Assembly: GCA_000697335.1 (NCBI GenBank)
Contig: JNEM01016255.1
Span: 1-40,034 of the forward strand
Direction: 5' to 3'
DNA length: 40,034 nt
From: Conidiobolus incongruus B7586
Lineage: Eukaryota; Entomophthoromycota; Entomophthoromycetes; Entomophthorales; Conidiobolaceae
Shown here: positions 1 through 11,080 of the stretch, piece after piece
Layout of the letters: every line of letters begins with the position of its first letter
Position numbering within the stretch: position 1 is the stretch's first letter
Made by a program: the position numbers and the translations under genes
Notes under the pieces: generated by a model
Told to the model about the DNA's origin: nothing
The model's database searches: none
Seen by the model: the letters and a program-made list of their open reading frames with translations, nothing else

Positions 1-63
1 GGATTTGACATGCTAAGAAGGCAAAGTCACAGAATATCAATAGGAATGGATGCAGACGGATAA
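1..63 (+). CDS. Possible 3' end of a gene cut by the window edge
   Basis: A frame open from base 1 encodes about 20 residues rich in Arg, His and Ser, ending in Asp-Ala-Asp-Gly, then TAA followed directly by TAG. Base composition (bases 1-60) is clearly less AT-rich than the spacers, and the codons look coding-like. No family can be recognised from so short a tail. An opposite-strand frame (complement of 1-208) is also open to the edge, so the strand is uncertain. Confidence 0.25.
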   Translation, partial: GFDMLRRQSHRISIGMDADG

Positions 64-384
64 TAGAATATGTTTCAAGTGAAGCTATAAGCGGCCTCTT
101 GAGTACGTTTGAGAGCAGGTTTTTAGTAGGAAAATAAGGTTTATTTGTGGAGTAGAATAGAAAGTCCTCTTTTGGATTGAGTGGGAAGGGTTGGCATAAA
201 TAGGCCATTACGGATCAATAGCGTGGTTGTAAGACATATGGATTTTGTGATATCAAGGGTTTAGAGCCTTATTCATAACTGGTTGAGATTATTTATATGG
301 CTTAATTGGGATAATCGGAGATTTGGTAGTGATTTTGAGTGAGAGAAGGTATCCATTAGATAATAAGTGTCACAAGATCTCCAA
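64..384. other. Spacer before tRNA-Glu, moderately GC-rich, nothing recognised
   Basis: The composition of 64-240 is less AT-biased than most spacers here, which would fit a 3' UTR or an unrecognised exon. I see no RNA fold, repeat or protein match. Confidence 0.3.
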
Positions 385-456
385 TCCGATATGGTCCAGT
401 GGTTAGGATTTCTCGCTTTCACCGAGACGGCCAGGGTTCGATTCCCTGTATCGGAG
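385..456 (+). tRNA. tRNA-Glu (anticodon UUC)
   Basis: A 72 nt cloverleaf without intron. The acceptor stem TCCGATA (385-391) pairs with TATCGGA (449-455), with discriminator G at 456. The anticodon arm is TCTCG-CTTTCAC-CGAGA, giving anticodon TTC, and the T arm has the standard GGTTCGATTCC core (B box). A run of four T lies a few bases downstream and fits RNA polymerase III termination. Confidence 0.97.
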
Positions 457-617
457 GTTTCTTTTAAATTTATCTGTGGTATCAAAATTTTATAATTTAA
501 ATTCATCTTGCTAAATTCAATTTTTCTTTATAATTTAATATTAAAATATATAAAATAATTTTAAAAAATCATATTAGATTATATAAATCATTAATAATTT
601 TATTAAATAAGGAAAAT

Positions 618-2055
618 TTATCTTAATTCTAATTCCAATTCTTCGGCAACTTTTTTTCTTAGTTGCTCCTGTAATTGATTAATTTCTTCGTTGGTAACAG
701 TGCTAAAATTAACAATTAGTAAAATGATTAAATCATAGAGTTTTTTATAACTTACCGATCCATAGATCTATAGACAATTCTGTAGCACATAGATTCCTTC
801 TTGGTCTTAGGGTGGATGAAGTGATCGATGCGGGAGACACTTTCGACCAAGTCACCGGCAACTTCGCGGACAATATCACAGAAGGTGTTTTCTTCGAAGG
901 GCTTCGTGATCCAGAAGGACAAGTCTTTAGTGCATGGAGGATGCTTGGAGAAGCTCTGGAACTTAACAATGGGCTCTGTGGGCTTGGCATTGGCGAATTG
1001 GGTGAGGAAACGAGGGTCCTGGCTCCAGAACAAACGAATGTCGGGGATAGAGTGCATGACCATGGCTAAACGTTCGAGACCAAGACCGAAAGCCCATTCC
1101 ATTTCGTCAGAACGGTTAGAGCTATTGAGGATGGGTTGCTGCAAAATACCACAACCGAGTACTTCGAGCCATTTGTTTTGGTACCATACTTCAACTTCCC
1201 AACTGGGTGATGTGAAGGGGAAGTAAGCTTCAATCCAGCGAATCTTGAGATCCTTCTCTTGATGGAATAAACCTTGAAGCATGTTGTTCAAGGACATCTT
1301 CAAATGATTAGACAGCAATTGAACTTTCTCGGGATCATGACATTCCTGAATTGGGTTATTTTTACTCAAGTTGGCAAGATCAGCAGTAGGATCTTCAATA
1401 TAGGCAGGAGGCTTATAATCCTTAAGATCTCTCTTAACTTGGTCAGTCAATTCAGCAGTCTTGAACAAGCGCAAACCCTCCATTTGGTGAAATACAGGGT
1501 AGTGAGAGTTATCAATTTCATCACGACGGTAGACATCAGCTGTAATGAGGAATTTGTTCTCATCCAAATTTTGAAGCACTTCACGTTCGTTAGCTGAAGT
1601 ATGAGTTCTCAACATGATATCCTTATTTAAATAAAAACTGTCGGATGGATTACGTCCGGGATGATCCACTGGGAACAACAAATGATCGAAATTGTCCTTA
1701 ACACTTACAACAGCTGGAAAATCGCTGTAGGATTTGAAGCCGGGCATCAAAGACTCAATTCTCTCCTTCAACTGTTGAATGGGGTGGCCTTTTTGATTGT
1801 GGAGTTTGTAGGGTAATTTGCTCAAAATACTGGGTGTGACATTGGTATATTCATCCGCGGGGTATGTTATACCATTGTAGGTGACTGGAGGAAATTTTTT
1901 CAATAATTGAACATTATCTAAAATTATAAATTATAAACACAATCATTTGAATTAATAGATTTAAAATTACTAGAAAATTGTCTATAATGGTTTATTTTAT
2001 TGAATTTCAAAGAGTTATTTAATAATATTCTAATATTAGAGTGTAATCTAATCAT
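618..2055 (-). CDS. MSF1: Mitochondrial phenylalanyl-tRNA synthetase (monomeric, FARS2/MSF1 type)
   Basis: Charges mitochondrial tRNA-Phe in the matrix. Exons, complement of join(618..702,756..1917,1971..2055), give 443 aa, normal for the monomeric mitochondrial enzyme. Both introns are 53 nt (donors GTAATT and GTAAGT, acceptors TTTTAG). Exon 1 (28 codons from the ATG at 2055) encodes an Arg/Lys/Asn-rich, acid-free N-terminus typical of a presequence. The class II catalytic core includes the motif-2 region with FHQMEG (about residues 171-176) and motif 3 GLGLERLAM (306-314). A C-terminal FDX-ACB anticodon-binding domain runs from about 350, including KHPPCTKDLSFW and YRIVYRSMDR. The frame seen without splicing stops inside the exon 2 donor, and exon 3 supplies the last 28 residues (TVTNEEINQLQ...ELELR). 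Splice sites are inferred from frame and family alignment. Confidence 0.93.
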
Positions 2056-3336
2056 CTCTTTAATAATTTTATTTTTTTAATATATTTACAAACTTATCAC
2101 AATCTTTTTATTAATATAATTCAATTTCAAACTTTATGGGATTTTTAGTATTAATTTTAATTTCTTTTTTTAATTAATACAACTGCTCTAGTTTGTCTTT
2201 ATTAATGAATATATTGTTGAAATTAAAAATTACAAAGATGAAACTATTTCAAAGGACTTTTAAATTCATCATTAATAGACTTAGTCAGAATAATTTGATT
2301 ATATTCAGGCGATTATTGTATTAATTCTATGAACATTTATTATTTTTATTTATTCACTAATTTAATCAAATAAATAGAACAAATACTATTTGAAGCTTAA
2401 TAGCTAGCTATAAAAAATATTACGATCCTAAAGCATATCTTGGTGAAAAAAGATTTAAGCGATATGCTAATTCATACTATAAACTCAATAAATTTATAGC
2501 AAAAATATTATGAACACAATTGAAAATAGTTTTAATGATTTAGCAAGACTTGAATCATAATCATGGATTATTTGTTTATTGAATCCAAAATGGAAATTGG
2601 ATTAATTGGGAAGAGAATTAGAAATACAGTTATTCAATTTAATAATTTTTCTTAATCCGTAAATTGAGGAGGGAAAAAGCATGTGTATAGATATTCAAAA
2701 CTTATTTACAATCTCGATATCTATTGAATACTTTAAATATTTATTTAAAAAGCGGATATTTAAGAAAGAGTTATTAAGTTGAAGTATATAGAGTTGGAGT
2801 ATATTATTAATGAGCTTAAATGAATAAAATTATAGCTCTACTCAGTATTATCATAATAATCAACCATTTTAAAATCCTTTGGCCGTATAAATATCAATAT
2901 CTCTTTATTCCATAGCATGTAGATGTAGTTCATTTTATGTTTAATAAGTTATTTAAAACACTACTGGCAAATTTAATTATACATAGTTGGTAATATATAT
3001 GATTAATTAATTTAGAAATTTTTTTTGTTATTTTGATTAAAAGACAATTGATTATTTCATTTTAACAAAATATTGAATTCGAGATAAATGTAAATTTAAA
3101 CATATAATATCATAACTTAATGAACCAAAGACATTTTTAATCATTAATCTAGTAAAATCTGGTGCCAATGACTTTTAAACGAAAGGTAAAATTCAATAAT
3201 TAAACTTGAATTAAATCTACATCACTTTTCTCTTTATAGTTTTATTTCAATTCAAAAGAATTTTATTTTTATATATAAGTTTTCTAAATATTCAACTAAA
3301 TAATAAGATTACAAGCTATAATATATATTTTTAGAC

Positions 3337-3369
<33 letters not shown>

Positions 3370-3415
3370 CAGCTATTAATAAAAAGATTTCAAATTTAAA
3401 TAATTTTTATTAGAA
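2056..3415. other. AT-rich spacer between divergent genes, with an AT microsatellite
   Basis: This separates the divergent PheRS and FHIP starts. It is over 80% AT by eye. It holds a 27 bp (AT)n run at 3343-3369 and a 39-codon stop-free stretch at 2394-2510 (plus) with a coding-like Lys/Tyr-rich translation that I cannot place. No RNA gene was recognised. Confidence 0.5.
3343..3369. repeat. (AT)n microsatellite, 27 bp
   Basis: Uninterrupted AT dinucleotide run about 45 bp upstream of the FHIP start codon, probably in its promoter or 5' UTR. Confidence 0.95.
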
Positions 3416-6305
3416 ATGGAATATTTAAATAGAATTAGGAGGAAAATGTCTTTAAGAGCTTCTCCTCCGTTGGAAGGCTCCGTTCAATTGGACAGATTTC
3501 ATAAGTGTTGGACTTATTGCCACGTAATATTTTTAGTACAATATTATATTCATAACTGTTTATTTATTTTTATTTTAGAATACTTACTTTCTCCAAGATC
3601 AGAAATCCAATCGCAAAGTTCATGTGCAATTGACCGAAATTCCTGGATATTTAAAAACTATGGTCGATATTCTGGTTCAGGAAGAAATTATGGAGGGGGA
3701 AGGCGTTACTGGATTGTGTATGGAATACCTTTTAAAGAATGGAGTTTTAAACACCCTGGTAACAATATCCAATGCAGACTTTCCTTTAGGTATCCGAGGA
3801 GAAACTATCAGAACCTTAACCAGTTTAGTCAACCTATTAGATGCCAAATTTTTAGTGCACAGTAGCGTGCATTTGCCTACTCTCAAACTTTTAAAGTTAT
3901 GCATTTCTGATGACGATATGATGGCGAATCCAGGAGGTTTATTCAATTTTGGTATGGGTATCACTCAATTTTATGTGGACGACTTAATCGAATTATTGTA
4001 TACGTTGTGTGCTAAAATTCATTCTACTCCAGAGCTTTTGAATATTTTCTTTTATGATAAGAAGTGGCTTGTAACGCCTCAGCGAGGTGATAACAGTGGC
4101 AATAAAAGTACTTCTCCCATAGCTCCCTCATCACCTGCGACGATGAACGAACCTGAGTACGAGGGCTTACTATTTACCTATTTGCTCAAGTTCGTTCATC
4201 GTGAAGGAAGGAGTGGTGATTATGCTAGAACTGGCCTTCTATTCTTATTAGAAATTGCAAGTGGCAGCTTTAGAGATTTTATTCTTCTACAATCTGATTT
4301 GGGTCCTATATTATCAGCTTCTTTAGGTGCATTATATTCCCAACTTCCTCGAAAACTAATTGTCAAGTCACCAGACAGTCCTATTACACAAAACAAGGAC
4401 CAATCATCCCCCACTCCTGCTACTATTACGCGTAATTTGGAGCTTGAAGACTCTGAAGGCGTTTCTGAAGTTCAAATGAGTAACTCTATCAGCTTTCACA
4501 CAGTAATCGACAGTTTCCTTAAGACTTTAGAATTCTGCCAAGACGTATTACAGAGATGCCCAAGTCAGGGAATTTGTCAATCTCTTTTAAAAAGCGTTAA
4601 GGAAGTGTTTTTAGAAAACATTTTATATCCTTCGATGCTGGAATCTTCAGATCTCGACGGATCTGCAGTGGCTGTAGTATCATATCTCGATATTATCCTT
4701 CAGACTTTGAGAGATGGTGAACTTTTGGACTTATTTATCAATTATCTACTGAATTTGGAAATCCATAATGCTCTTGGTATGCAAGACATGTCTAACTCCG
4801 GTCCCAACTCTCCATTGTCAATGAAGCAAGAGCTCAAACCTGAGTACTTAGCATTCAATTTGAAGGATCTCATTTTAAACAATTTGCAAAGTGAAAGTAT
4901 CCCCACTCAAATTGCCGCTCTAAAGCTCTTAGATACTTTGATTAGCTATCATCCCAACTATTCTCATCATTTGTTTGATACACAACCAGTCAATCCCAGT
5001 GAACCTCCACATCTCATGCCTGGCAATGAATACATGTATTCAACAATCCACAGTCACTATAGAGAATGGGAAAAGTATAACGAATTAATCAAAGAAATCA
5101 ACTCAGTCTCCAGTAACATTAGAGCCAGTGATGACGATGCCAGTATCAATGGAGAGTTAGGCGTACCACTTGGATTTGAACACTATGTCAGAGATTTGGA
5201 AGCTTCCTACTTTATGTCGCGCGTGCGCGAAACTGGCAAGATTGTAGAATACACCCACAAGTCCCATAGCAGAAAGCAAACAGCTGTACATATGGCTCGG
5301 ACTTCGCCTTCTCCCACTTCTCCCACATTTATGAATCAATCTCCCATTCCTCAGCCTATTACATCTCCTAAACCCACTAATGACAATGTCAATTTGGCCA
5401 AACTCAAGGGTAAAGACCCATTAAATCCTAGAATGGTGAGGAGAATTATGGAAAAGGATCCCATTTTGCAGCAATTGTTCACTTTTTTGGACAACTATTT
5501 TGATCACTCTTGTGAAGTGAATTTAGCTCTCACATCTACATTAACCTCTATTATTGGATGCATCCAGTTGTCCATCTCACATTTGGTCCGCTTTAAAGAC
5601 CGTGTTGATGTAAGCTTGTCAACTGCTGCCTCCGCTCACCAACTCAGGAAGAATCAGCGTCCATATACCGAGGGCAATACTCCAAACCTTCATGCCGATT
5701 CGGATGCTAATCTCACCATTCTCGACTCAGACCGCGACAGTGGCTACACACCTCACAGTGATTATGAAGATGACTCCGAAGACGATCTTGATGATGATGA
5801 AAGTATATATGAAGACTTCAGACATAAACCACTTGATCAAATCAGATACACAGTGCATCAAGTAGAAGACTTCAGTGATTCAACCAACACGCCTTTACTC
5901 TATAACAAGCTTAGTAAGCTCGTGGAAAAGATCCACGCCAAGCGCAATGAAGTGAAACTCCTTGGGCTCTGGCTCGAAGAACGCCGCAGAGCGGTCATGT
6001 GCACTCATTACCCCGCACACACCGAAGCCAGTCTCAAAGCCATCCTTAATTGGTCATCGCCCGCAGGCTCCAGAAAACAATCAATTGCACCTGACGCCAA
6101 TCTCGAAGATGGAATTTCACTCAATCCCAGTCTCGATGCCACAGGCTCTGGAGCTAGTATTAAGAATTCACTAAATGCTCCCGAGAATTTAGTTCACAGG
6201 ATCTATCTCGACAATATGTTAGTGCTTGAGGAATGGATTAAGGAAATTATGGCTAACCTTATTGTTCACGAGGGAATGGGATGGGATTGGGTGCTCTACG
6301 TCTAA
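3416..6305 (+). CDS. FHIP/FAM160 family protein (FTS-Hook-FHIP complex subunit)
   Basis: Members join FTS and Hook proteins in the FHF complex, which links Rab5-type endosomes to dynein; filamentous fungi have this system. Exons 3416..3523 and 3579..6305 join in phase 0 across a 55 nt intron (GTAATA...TTTTAG), giving 944 aa. After the join, residues 25-52 contain the conserved Trp/His segment leading into VQLTEIPGYLKTMVDILVQEE. The RAI16-like core follows: CMEYLLKNGVLNTL (about residue 83), then LLFTYLLKFVHREGRSGDYA, then GLLFLLEIAS, then LGALYSQLPRK (about 285). A Ser/Pro-rich linker (about 610-640), an acidic tract of Asp/Glu/Ser (about 743-783) and a C-terminal helix with DNMLVLEEWIKEI complete it. 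A further upstream exon cannot be excluded. It could be mistaken for a SAPS protein, but the motifs fit FHIP better. Confidence 0.85.
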
Positions 6306-6706
6306 TTTCTTTATTATTGCTTAGTTAATCAAAATAAAATTTTATATTTTATATAAAACAATTTTTTTCTTTACATTATATACCAAAAATCTTAAATCAA
6401 AAGAATATTTTGAAAATCAATCATTACTTTTAGGGTGTTTCCGACGAATTTTCTGCTAATTGGTATTGAAAAAGGGTAATTATTTATATTATTATAAATA
6501 TATCTAAATTTACCTTATGTTTCTGAAAATAAAATACTTTTTTGATCCAAAAATAAATTTATGACTTAATTGGATTTCAATAGTCCTTGCATGCCCTTAA
6601 TTTATCGCGAACGTTCAATATGAATTTTATATTTTGAAATTGTATAAAACAAAAATTTAAAAATATTATTTAATATTTAAGAAAAAAATTGATCATCCTA
6701 CAGGTA
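6306..6706. other. Spacer between FHIP gene and tRNA-Gly
   Basis: AT-rich 3' flank. AATAAA-like strings just after the FHIP stop (6331-6336) could serve as a polyadenylation signal. Nothing else seen. Confidence 0.5.
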
Positions 6707-6777
6707 TGCAATGGCGGGGAATCGAACCCCGGTCTACCGCGTGGCAGGCGGTAATTATACCACTAAACCACCATTGC
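6707..6777 (-). tRNA. tRNA-Gly (anticodon GCC)
   Basis: A 71 nt cloverleaf on the minus strand without intron. The acceptor stem GCAATGG pairs with CCATTGC, discriminator A. The anticodon arm is ACCGC-CTGCCAC-GCGGT, and the T arm is CGGGG-TTCGATT-CCCCG. A run of seven T about 20 bases past the 3' end on the transcribed strand is a good RNA polymerase III terminator. Confidence 0.97.
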
Positions 6778-7955
6778 TTAAATTATTATCTCTAAACCTC
6801 AAAGATTAATTTTATATACTCTTTCTTGAATCCTATAATGTAATTTTTTCAGAAATAATTTCAACCTCATTTTCAATTATTTATTCTATATACCACATTT
6901 CTTGCAAACTATCTTTCAATTCACCATTTTTTTCTATTAATAATCTATACTTTTTTCATTGTTATTCTATTAAGTCTATAATTTATCAGTTATATATATA
7001 TATATTACTTTTAACAATATTTTACATTCGTTTTTATTTGAAATATTCAAAGTTTTCAAATTTAATTATATTTGATTCTAAAATATTTCATAATTATAAT
7101 AACTATTTTATTACTAAATTTTTGATATTCAACTTAAATTAAATTTAATTAAAAATGATATAAATATTATTTAATTTTATAAAATTTTAAATTTTAGAGA
7201 ACATTCTAAATCTAATATATTATTAAGTAATTAATTTTAATATTTATACTTTTTAATTCTAATTTTAATTATAATTTTTAAAATTTTTTACATTTTTTGA
7301 ATTATTAAATATTTTATTTAATTTTTATTAAATTTAATTAATATTAGTTTTCATTCCAAATAAACTACTTTAAATAGGATTTATTATTCTTCTAAATATA
7401 TCAAAATTCAACTAGAATTATAATATCTTTAAAAAATAAAATGGTGTTATAACATAATAATAATGTACTATAATTTATCCAGAGCTGAATTCTAATTTAA
7501 TTTTAATTCAAGCCTAATAAAAATAAAAAAATCAAACCATTTTTATCACTTTTGAAACCTTTTTTAAATATTAAATAATTTGAATTAGTTTTAAAATCGA
7601 ATTGATAGGTTGGTAGTAGATCAAGATAAAGTATATGTATTAATATTTATTTTTCAACAAATTAATTGATTCAGTGATATATCAATTTTTGCAAATATAA
7701 GTTGCAAAAATCTTAAAATTTAAATAAAACTCTATTAAAAAAAGGTAAACGAACTATTCGAAATTTAATCAATTTAATTAACATTATTGAAACCCCAAAT
7801 CATATGACATAAATTTGACTGAATTCAACCTAAATCTCAGTCTTATTTTAAGTGATGTCAGCTATTGTTGTCTAAAATAGTATAAATACCATTCCAAGCT
7901 ACCCATTGGAGAGTGACTGTTATCATTATATATAAAATATTTTTAAAAGTCAAAG
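6778..7955. other. AT-rich spacer upstream of proline dehydrogenase
   Basis: About 1.2 kb of very AT-rich sequence with a short (AT)n run near 7000-7005 and poly-T tracts. The last 150 bases are slightly richer in C and G and probably hold the proline dehydrogenase promoter and 5' UTR. No gene or RNA recognised. Confidence 0.5.
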
Positions 7956-9602
7956 ATGGCTTCAAGATTTACAAAATTTTTTAAACTAAATGGTAGTAAG
8001 CAATTCTCCAATTTGAGTACGCCGGTTATAGGGCTTGGCATATTGGGCAGTGTTTTGACCACATCCTACCTCATGAAAGATCGTAAACCGATTCAGCTAG
8101 AGCCAAGATTGGATGCTTCGCCACACGAATATTTAAGTAGGATTAGTCCTCAGATTGCGTACGAGTTTAGACCAACCTGGGACCTATTGAACAATTATAT
8201 GATACTCAATCTCTGCAACTTTTACCCAATTTTAAAATTTGTGAACCCAGCTTTAGACACTTTGGACAAGATGCACTTATCTGCACCAATTTACTGGCTA
8301 ATTAAACATACTCTATTCCAACATTTTTGTGGCGGCGAAACTACTGAAGAGTTGGAAGGATTGATCAAGAAGTTATATAGTCATCATATTGGGTGTATTT
8401 TGAATTTTACAATTGAGAATAAGTTGACAGATGACAAATCCGTTTCCAAAGATTTGGTGAATTTGATTATCAACACATACGCTGAGGGCATTGAGCTAGC
8501 TTCCAAATCCAAAGGAGATCAATTGGTTGCAATTAAAGTGTCGGGATTAGCTTCAAGTACCCTTTTGCAAAAAGTATCGACTGAGATTGAGGAATTGAAG
8601 CTTCAATTCAAAGAATTCAGTAGATCTAAGGATGACTTGAACCCCTCAATGACTAAATCAGAATTGGACAAAATGCTTATCCAATGTGACCATTTATCAA
8701 CATCAGACCGTAAAAAACTAATGGACGAATTCAGGGATACTTCCAATATTGACTATATCCGATTTTTCAAAGTTGTGAATCCTTTCAATTTGAAATATCA
8801 CCAACTATTCCAGCTTACTCCCAACGATATCAATCAATTGCAAGAATTGATGACTGGCTTACACAGATTGGGTACATTAAGTCAGCAGTACCAAATACCA
8901 ATTTTAATCGATGCTGAACAGAGTATATTTCAACCCAGCATTGATTTTATTTATTACGAATTATCCAAATCCTATAATCAAAACTTTAAAACTTTTAATA
9001 AGCCTTTAGTTTATCAAACTTATCAAATGTACCTGAAGAAATCACACGATAAACTCAAATTAGATGCATTAATCAATGATGAACTTAATTTGAATTGGGG
9101 GATTAAACTAGTTAGAGGTGCTTACATCGCATTCGAAACAGAGAATTCGAATTCTAATGGAACTCCAAATCCTGTTCACGACGATATCGATGCAACGCAC
9201 CAAAGCTATAATACAGCTTTGACAAATTTATTAAAGAGGGTTGCTGATCGTTCAAATTCGAACAATGTACCTCAAATGGGAATTGTGATTGCGAGTCATA
9301 ATATTAATTCAATTTTATTAGCTTGTAGATTGATGTATGATTTGGGCATTCCCAATAGCGACTCTCATGTTAGATTCGGCCAGTTGTTAGGCATGCAGGA
9401 TCCTGCAACATACAATCTGGCACAACGTGGGTACAACGTCTTAAAATGTGTCGCCTATGGTCCTACGAAAGAAGTGATTCCATTCCTACTACGACGCGCA
9501 CAAGAGAATAGCGCGGCATTGAACGGGCTATCACAGGACCAGAGAATGTTGGGAGCGGAACTTGTGCGTAGAATGAGATTATTTACAGAGCGATTAATTT
9601 AA
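7956..9602 (+). CDS. PUT1: Proline dehydrogenase, mitochondrial
   Basis: FAD enzyme of the inner mitochondrial membrane that oxidises proline to pyrroline-5-carboxylate and passes electrons to the respiratory chain. Single exon, 548 aa, usual for eukaryotic PRODH. The N-terminus has basic/hydroxyl residues and no acidic residue in the first 40, with a hydrophobic stretch at about 23-38, fitting import and membrane association. The barrel shows IDAEQ (318-322), KLVRGAY (384-390), GQLLGM (475-480) and the flavin/proline-binding YGP...LLRRAQEN (501-518). Residues about 230-270 look like a degenerate EF-hand-type insert, as in other eukaryotic homologues. The start is the first ATG, with an in-frame presequence. 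Its last codons overlap the end of the convergent hydrolase gene by 9 bp. Confidence 0.95.
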   Translation: MASRFTKFFKLNGSKQFSNLSTPVIGLGILGSVLTTSYLMKDRKPIQLEPRLDASPHEYLSRISPQIAYEFRPTWDLLNNYMILNLCNFYPILKFVNPALDTLDKMHLSAPIYWLIKHTLFQHFCGGETTEELEGLIKKLYSHHIGCILNFTIENKLTDDKSVSKDLVNLIINTYAEGIELASKSKGDQLVAIKVSGLASSTLLQKVSTEIEELKLQFKEFSRSKDDLNPSMTKSELDKMLIQCDHLSTSDRKKLMDEFRDTSNIDYIRFFKVVNPFNLKYHQLFQLTPNDINQLQELMTGLHRLGTLSQQYQIPILIDAEQSIFQPSIDFIYYELSKSYNQNFKTFNKPLVYQTYQMYLKKSHDKLKLDALINDELNLNWGIKLVRGAYIAFETENSNSNGTPNPVHDDIDATHQSYNTALTNLLKRVADRSNSNNVPQMGIVIASHNINSILLACRLMYDLGIPNSDSHVRFGQLLGMQDPATYNLAQRGYNVLKCVAYGPTKEVIPFLLRRAQENSAALNGLSQDQRMLGAELVRRMRLFTERLI

Positions 9603-11080
9603 ACCTTCGAGGACCAACTTTAAATTATTTTCACATAATAAAAATTCGCCATGATTCAATTCTTTAAACACATTAATTTTGATTTTTGTCAATTTTAAAT
9701 TGAAATAATTTAGAATGTTGTCAAAATGAATAATAGTATCGAATTCGGAGTAGTATACTTTGATATCGCCTTGGAAGTCTTTGGTGTAGAGTTTGAAGAA
9801 TTCGATATCATCCCTAAATTTACAATAAATATAAATTATACTAATAAATAATTGATGTTAACATACCACCAAATATAACGATAAAAACAGTATCTAATAG
9901 ATAATTCATTAGCTACGAAATATCTTACCAAGTATTCAAAAAAGTTGGTAGGTTGATTAAAGTAGAAATTTTTGATAGTTTGGGGATTGAGTAAATTGAA
10001 CGAGATAGGCTCTAAAAAGTGGAGGCCATTAAAATAATGGGGTCTATGCTTCATAAAGAAACTGACAGGGACGCTTCCATATGAGTGGGAGAGTATGATA
10101 CTGCGTGGAAGATTGTGACGCACCATCATTATATCTAGCATAGCTATGTGGTCTTCAATGGATGGGAAATTGGTAATAAGTTTCATGCTGATATAGTCAA
10201 GTTGGATAAGTACGATGGTTCGATTGGGGTACCTGCGAAGCAGTTGATTAATTAATGTGATATACATTACTGGCCCAATACCGAGGCCGTGTATGAGAAT
10301 AATTGGAGGTTGATTGCTGGTACTATGATATTTAATCCAATAACTTAAACTTTTAGAATATTCATGAAATTCGAAACCTATCCAATTCAACCACAAGTTT
10401 CCAAACTCTTGAATTGTCCAAACTGAGGCATAAACAAATAAGGGTAACTTCTGGAAGGTTGCAGGGGTCTGATTAAAGAATCTAGAGTTGAAATCCTCTG
10501 GCATATCGTCCCTAGTAATGAGTTTGGGATCGATTTTGGCGTCGATATAGTCGTTAATTTCTTCTATAGAATTCTCATCCATTTGGTCGAGGCTTTTGCG
10601 GAACAGGCCCCAGCCAATCCAGCTGAGGAGTTGTGCGCGACTCAATTTATTGGACTGGATGGAGTTGACCATTTTGATATAGCCTATTACAGTGTCCTTT
10701 AAATCGATAGCTATATCCAACGCATAATTGAGAACTTTTTCTCTCTCTATTCTATTTAACGAAGTTTTATCGTTGAGAGGTTGATGATTGATTCGCATTT
10801 GAGTATATGTCAAATAAGTATAAAATACCAACTCGGAAGCAAATATAATAAAGCCAAGTACGGTTAAGTTGGAAATAGGCTCTTGTATCTTGACAGCATA
10901 TGTCATATTGATCAATGTATATAATAATCCAGCAAAATTTATCAAAGGCATTAGATTGATAACTTGAACTAGAGCATAGCCCAAAACACCTCCAATTTGA
11001 GTTAGCCTTTGAATATGGTAAGCTGACTGTTCTTTCCCAAATTCACCACTGTTGACTAAGAATTGACGTATGAATTTCAT
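9594..11080 (-). CDS. Membrane-anchored alpha/beta hydrolase
   Basis: Exons, complement of join(9594..9813,9867..11080), give 477 aa. The 53 nt intron has donor GTATGT and acceptor ATTTAG and splits a Trp codon. The N-terminus has two or three hydrophobic segments (about 28-60 and 72-92), suggesting membrane anchoring. The hydrolase core starts with PPIILIHGLGIGP (about 259-270, oxyanion loop HG), has the nucleophile elbow SHSYGS with Ser333, a plausible acid Asp430 in SEFDTIIH, and His459 in NHGEF. The second exon supplies both the acid and the His, so the unspliced product would lack them. The architecture (N-terminal helices, a central acidic helical region, then hydrolase) resembles a fungal family of unknown substrate; lipid esterase is only a guess. 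The 3' end runs into the proline dehydrogenase reading frame. Confidence 0.88.

Noticed and set aside
1-208. Minus-strand frame open to the window edge (about 69 codons)
   Set aside because: It overlaps the plus-strand C-terminal candidate, has no recognisable motif and is cut by the edge; strand cannot be decided here.
745-1597. Several plus- and minus-strand frames over the PheRS gene
   Set aside because: They lie in other frames of a gene whose protein family is clear and carry no motifs of their own.
3416-6305. First thought: SAPS-domain phosphatase regulatory subunit
   Set aside because: The order of conserved strings (CMEYLL, LLFTYLLKFVH, LGALYSQL, C-terminal MLVLEEWIKE) fits the FHIP/FAM160 family, and the SAPS N-terminus is missing.
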